From contig CAZYIW010000033.1 of NCBI GenBank assembly GCA_964647705.1, positions 1-14,246 on the forward strand: a stretch of DNA of 14,246 nucleotides, written 5' to 3'. The DNA comes from CAZYIW01 sp964647705 (GTDB taxonomy: Bacteria; Pseudomonadota; Gammaproteobacteria; PS1; Pseudothioglobaceae). Numbering within the stretch: the stretch's first letter is position 1; every line of letters begins with the position of its first letter. Of this stretch, positions 7,314 through 13,489 are shown in pieces. The notes below the pieces were generated by a model. That model did not search any database and was not told the DNA's origin. It worked only from the letters and a program-made list of their open reading frames with translations. A program made the translations under genes and the position numbers.

Positions 7314-8009
7314 TTAAAGCAATTCTTTAAATTTACTATGTGAATTTTTTTTCATTGATGCAATCTGTGCAAGAAACAATTCGGCTGTTGAAATGGCATC
7401 TTGCATTGCATGATGGGCTTTGTATCTTGGTAGATTGTACTGCTGAATTAAATTAAACAGTCTAAGGCTTTTGCCATTGACGAAGCCTTGTGTTTTTTGT
7501 TGCTTATCAGACTCGATTTTAAGTGTATCTAGTAGCTGAAATGGCAGGGGATCAATATCATAGAGTTGTGCGCTACACTTATTAATAAAATTGCGTTCAA
7601 TCTGATCAAAATGCACCACTAAAACACGCCCTTTCATGATTGAAAGTAAATGTTGCATCATGCTTGAAACTTTCACACCTTGACTCACTTCATCGTCAGT
7701 TAATTCGTGAATAGCGACGTTTTGTTCATCCATGGTTTGTTTTGGGTTTACGACAATGTGCCTACTCTTAGACAATGCAATATGCAAATCTTTAATTAGT
7801 GTGTATCCCAAGCTAACAATTCGATCTTTTTTGATGTCTAACCCTGTTGTCTCAAAATCCAATACTAAAAATTCAATTTGCCCTAAAGGAGTATTAGGCT
7901 TAACCAAAGGTATCGATAAATAATCTTTAAGTGCCCTAGGCAGATTTTTATGCTGAGAAAGTTTTTTGCGCTTTTTTTCTAATAGGTGATAGCGAATCAA
8001 ATCTTTCAT
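7314..8009 (-). CDS. DnaQ-like 3'-5' exonuclease (DEDDh), DUF294-associated
   Basis: This 231-residue protein has a DEDDh exonuclease core. Exo I is LVLDFETTGLD (Asp51, Glu53), Exo II is VVHFDQIERNF, and Exo III is AHHAMQDA (His199, Asp204). Aligning Exo II with HNAPFDLGFL of DnaQ puts Glu138 where Asp is usual, so the second acidic ligand appears to be Glu. The N-terminal ~40 residues are basic (EKKRKKLSQHKN) and precede the nuclease fold. The ATG overlaps the DUF294 stop as ATGA, a strong sign of translational coupling. This exonuclease is a frequent companion of CBS/DUF294 genes beside acetate-type symporters. Its nucleic-acid substrate is unknown, and it is distinct from the replicative proofreader encoded at 13490-14158. 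An RNase T-like or oligonucleotide-degrading role is possible but unproven. Confidence 0.88.
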   Translation of the reverse strand: MKDLIRYHLLEKKRKKLSQHKNLPRALKDYLSIPLVKPNTPLGQIEFLVLDFETTGLDIKKDRIVSLGYTLIKDLHIALSKSRHIVVNPKQTMDEQNVAIHELTDDEVSQGVKVSSMMQHLLSIMKGRVLVVHFDQIERNFINKCSAQLYDIDPLPFQLLDTLKIESDKQQKTQGFVNGKSLRLFNLIQQYNLPRYKAHHAMQDAISTAELFLAQIASMKKNSHSKFKELL

Positions 8010-9838
8010 GGAAGAATGGCTGTTTGGTATTGCGAACCCATTGCATTTTGCATTTTTAAGATAACATCAAATGCATCTTTTAGATGCTTTTTATCAAGCG
8101 ATGATATCTCACTTGGCAAAATGTAGTTGTCTGGCTCTTGCTCTTGTTTAATTTGCTGTGCCTGATGACGAATGCGAAGCTCGTTGATAAATTTATAGGC
8201 ATCTAGAAAATTTTGCGCGCCAGATTCACTCAGACCGCCCATATCTGCTAATAGACGTAAACGATCTATGGTATTAACGGCCGAGATCTGGTTTGATAAA
8301 GCATACACACGAGCGCAATCAATCACCGGAACCACACCACGTTTTTTCATATTAAGTGCTTTTTCATGAGGCCCATGCTCCTCTAGGATAAAGTGCCTAA
8401 AAAACCCAAGGGGTGGCTGATAATGCTGAGCATTACTTGCCATATGTGACAAAAAGATAGAGTTTTTGGCTGCTTTTTTTAATACCTGTGACATCATCGA
8501 TTCAAACATCGCTGAATCACCATAAATACATTTCATATCAAAAAAGATACTGGCGTGCATCAGTGCCTTAGTATTAGGTGATTCAATCCAATCATCAAAA
8601 TATTGTTGCCAAACAGACAACGATTGCCTCCATTTAGGGTTAGTAGCCATCACATCACCAGGACAATACACATAACCACAAGCATTCAGTCCATCGCTGA
8701 CAAATTTGCTCAGTTCTTGGAAATATTGATCGTGTTCTTTGGCTTTATAATCGTCAGACAAGATAAGCAAATTATCTTGATCAGAATGCAGAATTTGCTC
8801 ACTTCTGGCCATTGAGCCTGCAACGACCCATGCATATTGAATCGGAGGTTCTCCCAAAAGAGTTTCTGCCATCTTCAATAACTGTTGATTAATGGCTCGA
8901 CCAATAGAGCTGATGGAGTAGGCTATATCATGTTCGTCCATGCTAGCTTCAACATCTCTTAGCAAAAGCATAGGCAGTTGGGCAGAAATCTTAACCAGCT
9001 GTTCTACAGAAGTTGAACACTGAATTTCATTAATCAAAAAAACCACATTGTGGCTTTGTTTTCTAAGCAGATCTGCTGCTGTGATAACGCCCACAACCTT
9101 GTCTTTATTGACAATTGGCAAGTGTCTAATGCGTTTTGATGCCATCAGCAACATTGCTTCAACACCACTTTTGTAATGGCCGATTGTAATTGGGTTGGGG
9201 CTCATGATTTTCTCAATTGGTGCTTTTGAATCGATGCCATCGGCAACAACTTTTGTACAAAAAGCTCTGTCAGTTACTATCCCGCATAGACGATTTTTCT
9301 TCATCACCATTACTGAAGTTACTTGTTTATCCCCCATGAGTTCTGCCACCTCTTTGATCGGCGTTGAAGACTCAACCAAATAAGGATGGTTCGCTCTTGT
9401 CATCTCCAAGACTGATTGGTTTAATAAATGTGAAGAGCTATCTGACGCAAGATTTTCTCTGCCCATACCTTGACGAGAGAAAAAATAATTATTGACTTCT
9501 GGATGATCTCCTAGCTGATCGAAAAAGGCCTTTTTTTGTATACGATAATACAGTGTGTCTTCATGGCAACTGTGTTGGAAGATATTCAACTGAGCATCGT
9601 AGCCAAACCAATCTTTTTCGCCAAGTAAGGTATATAGTTTTTCGTTTTCATCTTCAATTTGAATAGCACCCTTGCGAATAAGGTAGATAAATTCAGATTT
9701 AAGAGTAAGGATATAACCTCGTTTACGATAACCAACATCGACTATCTCAATCAATTGGTTTAGTTCGGTTTCATCGAGCGTTTCAAGAGGCAGGGTTTTG
9801 TGTAGAAATTCTCTGACCTCAAGATTTTCGACTTCCAT
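8006..9838 (-). CDS. Cyclic-nucleotide-like / CBS pair / DUF294 nucleotidyltransferase-like protein
   Basis: This is a 610-residue cytosolic multidomain protein. Residues ~15-115 resemble a cyclic-nucleotide-binding beta barrel but lack the usual phosphate-binding cassette, so nucleotide binding is doubtful. Two CBS motifs follow (about 150-205 and 208-262, with SVMVMKKNRLCGIVTD and HLPIVNKDKVVGVITAADLL), a likely adenine-nucleotide sensor. Then comes a DUF294 nucleotidyltransferase-like core: GSMARSEQ (341-348) and SDQDN (352-356), with Asp353 and Asp355 as the metal pair, as in GlnD-type enzymes. The C-terminal ~160 residues are the helical DUF294 C-terminal domain. The start codon overlaps the stop of the upstream gene (TAATG), and its own stop overlaps the exonuclease start (ATGA). 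A role in energy-state sensing or control of acetate use is inferred from domains and neighbours; the reaction is unknown. Confidence 0.9.
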   Translation of the reverse strand: MEVENLEVREFLHKTLPLETLDETELNQLIEIVDVGYRKRGYILTLKSEFIYLIRKGAIQIEDENEKLYTLLGEKDWFGYDAQLNIFQHSCHEDTLYYRIQKKAFFDQLGDHPEVNNYFFSRQGMGRENLASDSSSHLLNQSVLEMTRANHPYLVESSTPIKEVAELMGDKQVTSVMVMKKNRLCGIVTDRAFCTKVVADGIDSKAPIEKIMSPNPITIGHYKSGVEAMLLMASKRIRHLPIVNKDKVVGVITAADLLRKQSHNVVFLINEIQCSTSVEQLVKISAQLPMLLLRDVEASMDEHDIAYSISSIGRAINQQLLKMAETLLGEPPIQYAWVVAGSMARSEQILHSDQDNLLILSDDYKAKEHDQYFQELSKFVSDGLNACGYVYCPGDVMATNPKWRQSLSVWQQYFDDWIESPNTKALMHASIFFDMKCIYGDSAMFESMMSQVLKKAAKNSIFLSHMASNAQHYQPPLGFFRHFILEEHGPHEKALNMKKRGVVPVIDCARVYALSNQISAVNTIDRLRLLADMGGLSESGAQNFLDAYKFINELRIRHQAQQIKQEQEPDNYILPSEISSLDKKHLKDAFDVILKMQNAMGSQYQTAILP

Positions 9839-10320
9839 TATTGATACACCGGTTCCTTATAGACAAATATTGTTGGCGTTTCGGCATAAAAACGACTTTG
9901 GTTGATGCCGAAGACAAATTGAAGAAATTGGTTGTTTTGAAGGTTTAGCTCATCACTAACCCATTCAGTTTGATCAGGGTTTACAGGCTTCATGGCCATT
10001 GGAGAGGAATCTTTTCCAGGTTCTGACACCAGTGCAAAGTTTAATAAATCAATTGAAATCTCTGAGCGTACCATCAAAGTGTTTTTGCCATATTTTTGAT
10101 TATTGGTGGTGATGTGAATTTCTAAATCTTCATTCTCTAAAAAACAATAGCCGCTTTCCCAACGGCAATTTGATTTGGCTATTAGGTTGTAACTTTGTCC
10201 AGCCAAAGCACTTTGTGGTTTTTCAGAAACATGATCATCCACCGCAAACCAAGCCAATACTGCAAGAATTGGGGCGATGATTAAAGAAGCAATGACGTGT
10301 TTATTGGTAAAAAATTTCAT
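9838..10320 (-). CDS. Unrecognised 160-residue membrane-anchored protein in the acetate operon
   Basis: I do not recognise this family. The ATG at 10320 is preferred: the frame extends to a GTG at 10344, but that lies inside the terminator hairpin. Residues ~9-27 form one hydrophobic helix (VIASLIIAPILAVLAWFAV) preceded by lysines, suggesting an N-in anchor with the remaining ~130 residues in the periplasm. That part looks like a small beta-rich domain and contains just two cysteines, Cys52 and Cys59 (CRWESGYC), which could form a disulphide. It has no lipobox. Its stop overlaps the DUF294 start (TAATG), so the two are translationally coupled. It sits 65 bases after the symporter stop with a terminator between. 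An accessory of the transporter or of the DUF294 protein is a guess. Confidence 0.78.
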   Translation of the reverse strand: MKFFTNKHVIASLIIAPILAVLAWFAVDDHVSEKPQSALAGQSYNLIAKSNCRWESGYCFLENEDLEIHITTNNQKYGKNTLMVRSEISIDLLNFALVSEPGKDSSPMAMKPVNPDQTEWVSDELNLQNNQFLQFVFGINQSRFYAETPTIFVYKEPVYQ

Positions 10321-10331
10321 ACAAGCTATTA

Positions 10332-10364
10332 TAAAAAAAAACACCCGGATAAACCGGGTGTTTT
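10332..10364 (-). terminator. Rho-independent terminator after the symporter gene
   Basis: An 8-bp perfect stem, ACACCCGG (10341-10348) with CCGGGTGT (10354-10361), has a 5-base loop. On the minus strand it is followed by a run of T (10341-10333). It lies 22 bases past the symporter stop, so it should end or reduce transcription of the DUF4212-symporter pair. The plus-strand tail (TTTT) is weaker. A perfect minus-strand TATAAT (10333-10328) abuts the T tract. Confidence 0.9.
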
Positions 10365-10385
10365 CACTAAGATTTATAAAAAATC

Positions 10386-12077
10386 TTAATTAGGTTGGTG
10401 CATGTTATCAACCATCTGACGGATGTTCTCAGGAGTCTTAGCAGTTTGCTTCATTACAAAGTATGCAACAGCAAAGTTAACTACGGCACCCACAGCACCA
10501 AAGGCATTAGGCTCAATACCTAAGAACCAGTTTGGTGACATATCACCCATAAATGAAGTTGAAGCCACAAACATGATACCTTTATGCTGGAACACGTATA
10601 ACAGTGTTACAGTAATACCGGCAACCATACCTGCAATCGCACCTTCTTTATTCATATCTCTGAAGAAGATACCCATCATAATCGCTGGGAACAAGCTTGA
10701 TGCAGCTAGACCAAAGGCTAGAGCAACAGTACCTGCAGCGAAATCTGGTGGGTTATATCCAAGATAACCAGCCAGGGCAATAGCACCGGCCATGGCTACA
10801 CGACCATAGAAGAGTTCTTTGGTTTCAGATATCTCCGGATGCCAGACCCCCTTGAGTAAATCATGGGACACTGATGAGGCAATTGCCAATAATAGACCTG
10901 CCGCAGTAGAAAGTGCAGCAGCAAGACCACCGGCAGCCACCAGAGCAATAATCCAGTTAGGTAACTGAGCAATCTCAGGATTAGCAAGTACCATGATATC
11001 ACGGTCTACCTTGGTCATCTCATTCTTAGCTTTATCAGCCACATATTGAATCTTACCGTCGCCATTCTTATCTTCATACTTAAGAAGTCCTGTAGTTTCC
11101 CACTTAGCAACCCATCCAGGAAGCTCGGATACTTGTGTATTATGAACCGTATCAATAAGATTTAAACGAGCCATAGCAGCAACAGCAGGCGCTGTTGTAT
11201 ATAGAATCGCAATAAATACTAGTGCCCAACCAGCAGACTCACGAGCCGCTTTCATGTCAGGTACAGTAAAGAATCTCATGATAACGTGTGGAAGACCAGC
11301 AGTACCAATCATTAGAGACAATGTATAGACAAATGTGTTTGTCATGTTGAGTCTAAATGCAGTGGTATATTCAGCAAAGCCTAACTGCGTTACGACTTCA
11401 TCAAGCTTATCGAGTAGATAAGTATCCGTTCCAGCGAGCGTTGAACCTAAGCCCAACTGTGGAATTGGATTACCAGTTATCTGCAACGAGATAAAGATTG
11501 CTGGAATGGTATAAGCAATAATCATGATGATATATTGGGCAACTTGTGTGTATGTAATACCCTTCATACCACCTAGTACGGCATATACGAATACGATACC
11601 CATACCGATTAATAGACCATCTGTGTAATCTACCTCTAAGAATCTACCAAAAGCAACGCCAATACCTTTCATCTGACCAATTACGTAAGTAACCGATGCA
11701 ATGATCAAACAGATTACCGCAACAACCCTAGCAGTCTTAGAGTAGTAACGATCTGAAATGAACTCAGATACTGTGAAACAGCCATGCTTTCTTAGGTATG
11801 GAGCTAAAAGCATCGCAAGTAGAACGTATCCACCTGTCCAACCCATTAAGAAAACCGAACCGCCATATCCTAAAAAGGCGATTAGACCAGCCATAGAAAT
11901 AAAAGAAGCAGCACTCATCCAGTCTGCTGCAGTGGCCATACCATTTAACACTGGCGGTACACCGCCACCTGCTACATAGAATTCTTTAGTAGAACCTGTT
12001 CTTGACCATATACCAATACCAATGTAGATTGCGAAAGTAATACCTACAAAGAGAAACGTAAGTGTTTGTAAATCCAT
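10386..12077 (-). CDS. Sodium:solute symporter large subunit, VC_2705-type (probable acetate/short carboxylate uptake)
   Basis: This 563-residue inner-membrane transporter of the SSF family, related to ActP, has about 12-13 hydrophobic helices. Family signatures include FYVAGGGVPP and NGMATAADWMSAASFI near the N-terminus, GGMKGITYTQVAQY, the GTAGLPHVIMRFFTV segment (about 258-272) and AAGGLAAALSTAAGLL. Between two helices is a long hydrophilic insert (about 308-370) containing an EF-hand-like loop DKNGDGKI (from residue 336). The ATG at 12077 is chosen because a run of G (AGGGGGGG) lies at Shine-Dalgarno distance; the in-frame TTG at 12113 overlaps the upstream gene. The DUF4212 small subunit is directly upstream (13 bases), matching the known two-component arrangement. 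Nearby acs suggests acetate as substrate, but lactate or pyruvate cannot be excluded. Confidence 0.93.
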   Translation of the reverse strand: MDLQTLTFLFVGITFAIYIGIGIWSRTGSTKEFYVAGGGVPPVLNGMATAADWMSAASFISMAGLIAFLGYGGSVFLMGWTGGYVLLAMLLAPYLRKHGCFTVSEFISDRYYSKTARVVAVICLIIASVTYVIGQMKGIGVAFGRFLEVDYTDGLLIGMGIVFVYAVLGGMKGITYTQVAQYIIMIIAYTIPAIFISLQITGNPIPQLGLGSTLAGTDTYLLDKLDEVVTQLGFAEYTTAFRLNMTNTFVYTLSLMIGTAGLPHVIMRFFTVPDMKAARESAGWALVFIAILYTTAPAVAAMARLNLIDTVHNTQVSELPGWVAKWETTGLLKYEDKNGDGKIQYVADKAKNEMTKVDRDIMVLANPEIAQLPNWIIALVAAGGLAAALSTAAGLLLAIASSVSHDLLKGVWHPEISETKELFYGRVAMAGAIALAGYLGYNPPDFAAGTVALAFGLAASSLFPAIMMGIFFRDMNKEGAIAGMVAGITVTLLYVFQHKGIMFVASTSFMGDMSPNWFLGIEPNAFGAVGAVVNFAVAYFVMKQTAKTPENIRQMVDNMHQPN

Positions 12078-12090
12078 TTGAACGCCCCCC

Positions 12091-12333
12091 CTATTTGCTG
12101 TGACTTTCGTCAATTTCGCCCATTTTCTTGGCGTAATAAAAAATTAAAGCCACAAACGTATAAATAGATCCTTGTTGTGCAAACCAGAATCCGAGTTTGT
12201 AACCACCTAAAGAAACAGCGTTAAGCTGTTCGACAAGCAAAATCCCAAATACATATGAAACCACAAACCATATGATTAAACACTTTTTAATCAGTGCTAG
12301 ATTTTCCTGCCAATAAGAATTGTCTTCTGACAT
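12091..12333 (-). CDS. DUF4212 sodium:solute symporter small subunit
   Basis: This 80-residue membrane protein has two helices (about 15-34 and 47-67). The conserved block LGFWFAQQGSIYTFVALIFYYA and the N-terminal YWQENL are typical of the DUF4212 (VC_2704-like) small subunit that accompanies VC_2705-type symporters, analogous to but distinct from YjcH beside ActP. The ATG at 12333 has a strong purine-rich Shine-Dalgarno (GAGGGGGAG) directly upstream. It is the first gene of the transporter transcript, about 100 bases downstream of a promoter-like pair, with a palindrome-rich leader between. Its exact contribution (stability or coupling of the large subunit) is not established by the sequence. 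Confidence 0.92.
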   Translation of the reverse strand: MSEDNSYWQENLALIKKCLIIWFVVSYVFGILLVEQLNAVSLGGYKLGFWFAQQGSIYTFVALIFYYAKKMGEIDESHSK

Positions 12334-12349
12334 GAACTCCCCCTCTTTT

Positions 12350-12369
12350 TTAGTTATCGATTAGTTATC
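12350..12369. repeat. Short tandem repeat TTAGTTATC x2, 11-base period
   Basis: TTAGTTATC occurs at 12350-12358 and 12361-12369, with centres one helical turn apart. It lies in the leader between the DUF4212 start and the larger palindrome array. It may be half of a protein-binding site, or chance in A/T-rich DNA. Confidence 0.4.
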
Positions 12370-12380
12370 AAAACAGAAAT

Positions 12381-12429
12381 TTTTCTAGAAAATTAGGAAA
12401 CGCTAATTTAGTTTTCTAGAAAGCTTTCT
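12381..12429. promoter_or_regulatory. Palindrome array upstream of the symporter genes, candidate operator
   Basis: Two TTTCTAGAAA palindromes lie at 12382-12391 (extended to TTTTCTAGAAAA, 12381-12392) and 12413-12422. Their centres are 31 bases apart, about three helical turns, so they face the same side of the DNA. A third palindrome, AGAAAGCTTTCT (12418-12429), overlaps the second. Between the first two is another inverted repeat, AAATTAG (12390-12396) with CTAATTT (12403-12409). The block covers the start of the transcript expected from the promoter at 12439-12464. The adjacent MarR protein is the natural candidate ligand. As RNA, the outer arms could also fold into a long hairpin in the leader. 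Confidence 0.6.
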
Positions 12430-12438
12430 TGCAGTCTC

Positions 12439-12464
12439 ATTATAGATAAAAAAAAAACTGTCAA
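12439..12464 (-). promoter_or_regulatory. Promoter for the DUF4212-symporter transcript
   Basis: Reading the minus strand, a perfect TTGACA (12464-12459) and a perfect TATAAT (12444-12439) are separated by 14 bases that include a run of ten T. The hexamers are consensus but the spacer is about three bases shorter than ideal. The expected start is near 12432, giving a leader of about 100 bases. The TTGACA begins directly after the marR stop codon. Confidence 0.6.
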
Positions 12465-12953
12465 CTAGTTTTTTAATAATTTAATCAGCAGTGAATTAAG
12501 TTGCAAAAGCTCCTTTTTATTAAGCTTAGATTGGAAGAAGTGTTTGGCGATATTTTCAACATAAGGATAGTTCTTTTCGGTGAAAGAAATTCCATCGTCT
12601 GTCAAACGCACAATACGGCTGCGCTTATCGGTAGGGTTTTGATCTCGGGTAATGTAACCTTTATTTTCAAGTTTTATTAAAACCTTTGTTAAGCCGCCTG
12701 AAGAGACCATAAGTGATTTAGACAACCAAGAAGGTGTTAAGCGATGCGGATAAGGGAATGATCTTAAAAGCACCAAAACTTCTAATTCGAAAACTGAAAT
12801 ATCGCATGTTTTACAAACGAGTTCGACCTGATTGTTGAATTTTGTTGATGTCCTGCCTAAATCCAAAACCAGCATGGCAAGATTAACATCTATATCAGGC
12901 CAATTCTCATGAAATCTAATCTCAGCATTTTCGATTTTTATCAGTTCACGCAT
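12465..12953 (-). CDS. MarR-family transcriptional regulator
   Basis: This 162-residue cytosolic DNA-binding protein has a winged helix-turn-helix. The helix region LTPSWLSKSLMVSSGGLTKVL (last residue of the segment omitted) lies at about 72-91, with the recognition helix around 84-96. The wing is QNPTDKRSRIVRLTDDG (105-121), the classic MarR D-x-R-[SR] wing. Flanking helices would form the dimer. A CxxC (VCKTC, Cys47 and Cys50) lies in the N-terminal helical part, which is unusual and could be redox- or metal-responsive. The gene ends exactly where the promoter of the symporter transcript begins, and an inverted repeat (13000-13018) lies upstream of it. Control of the acetate module and of itself is therefore the simplest inference; the ligand is unknown. 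No strong Shine-Dalgarno precedes the ATG at 12953. Confidence 0.9.
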   Translation of the reverse strand: MRELIKIENAEIRFHENWPDIDVNLAMLVLDLGRTSTKFNNQVELVCKTCDISVFELEVLVLLRSFPYPHRLTPSWLSKSLMVSSGGLTKVLIKLENKGYITRDQNPTDKRSRIVRLTDDGISFTEKNYPYVENIAKHFFQSKLNKKELLQLNSLLIKLLKN

Positions 12954-12999
12954 ATAACTAACTCAAGGTCTAAAAAAGTTAAATTTTGACCTGTTGACG

Positions 13000-13018
13000 A
13001 AATTCACAATATGAATTT
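13000..13018. promoter_or_regulatory. Inverted repeat upstream of marR, candidate operator
   Basis: AAATTCA (13000-13006) and TGAATTT (13012-13018) form a perfect 7-bp inverted repeat around a 5-base spacer, 47 bases ahead of the marR start. Size and position fit a MarR autoregulatory site. The sequence differs from the TTTCTAGAAA palindromes upstream of DUF4212, so common binding by one protein is uncertain. Confidence 0.45.
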
Positions 13019-13031
13019 TTTTATTTTTTTT

Positions 13032-13065
13032 AAAAAAAATGACGCGAGAAAATGCGTCATTTTTT
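13032..13065 (-). terminator. Rho-independent terminator after rpoZ
   Basis: The stem GACGC (13041-13045) with GCGTC (13054-13058) is extended by A/T pairs on both sides (A-rich 13032-13040, T-rich 13059-13065), around an 8-base loop. On the minus strand the hairpin is followed by a long T tract. It sits about 22 bases past the rpoZ stop. The symmetric A/T flanks mean it could also work on the plus strand. Confidence 0.85.
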
Positions 13066-13086
13066 AACTATGGTTTGAATAAAAGG

Positions 13087-13425
13087 TTATTTTTCTTGTT
13101 CAACCTCACTCACCTCATCAGCGACATCATCAACAGCCACTTCGGAAAGTTCCTCTTCAACTTCAGCCATCTTTACTGCCTCTTGTGCTTTTTCTTGAGC
13201 GTTTAATTCTTCTTCCATGGCATAGTCTTCGGTTAAGATTGATGCATCAATTAAACCAGCCTCAATCTCTCTTAAAGCTAGCACTGCTGGTTTGTCTTTG
13301 CCGGTATCTAAGGTTGATCTAAATCCGCCTGCATTGAGTTGATGTGCACGCTTAGCTGCCACCAAAACCAACTCAAAACGGTTGTTAACAAAATCTAAAC
13401 ATTCTTCAACAGTAACTCTTGCCAT
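13087..13425 (-). CDS. rpoZ: RNA polymerase omega subunit
   Basis: RpoZ is the small subunit that helps assemble and stabilise RNA polymerase by binding beta prime. The first ~65 residues carry the family core: MARVTVEECLD, NRFELVLVAAKRA, and KPAVLALREIEAG. The 112-residue length exceeds the ~90 of E. coli because of an acidic C-terminal tail (about 70-112) rich in Glu, Val, Ala and Asp (for example EVEEELSEVAVDDVADEVSEVEQEK, shortened here to its repeat of V-D/E patches). A strong terminator follows, so spoT, which often follows rpoZ in gammaproteobacteria, is not in this transcript: marR lies downstream instead. The gene diverges from dnaQ over a 64-base A/T-rich spacer, in which TAAAAT on the minus strand is a possible -10. 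Confidence 0.95.
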   Translation of the reverse strand: MARVTVEECLDFVNNRFELVLVAAKRAHQLNAGGFRSTLDTGKDKPAVLALREIEAGLIDASILTEDYAMEEELNAQEKAQEAVKMAEVEEELSEVAVDDVADEVSEVEQEK

Positions 13426-13489
13426 AATCCCAAATTTTATTTGATAAAATTAAACAATTTTACACGAAAAAACACTGGTTAACATTTTG

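Noticed and set aside
7304..7315. AAAAATATTTTT palindrome as a terminator
   Set aside because: It has only A/T pairs and no loop or G/C stem, so it is unlikely to terminate; it is chance in A/T-rich DNA or part of the acs leader.
10423..10767. 114-residue plus-strand frame inside the symporter gene
   Set aside because: It is antisense to conserved membrane helices of the symporter; such long antisense frames are a by-product of hydrophobic codon bias.
12078..12113. Upstream TTG start for the large symporter
   Set aside because: It would overlap the DUF4212 gene by 23 bases and translate the G-rich Shine-Dalgarno; the ATG at 12077 is better.
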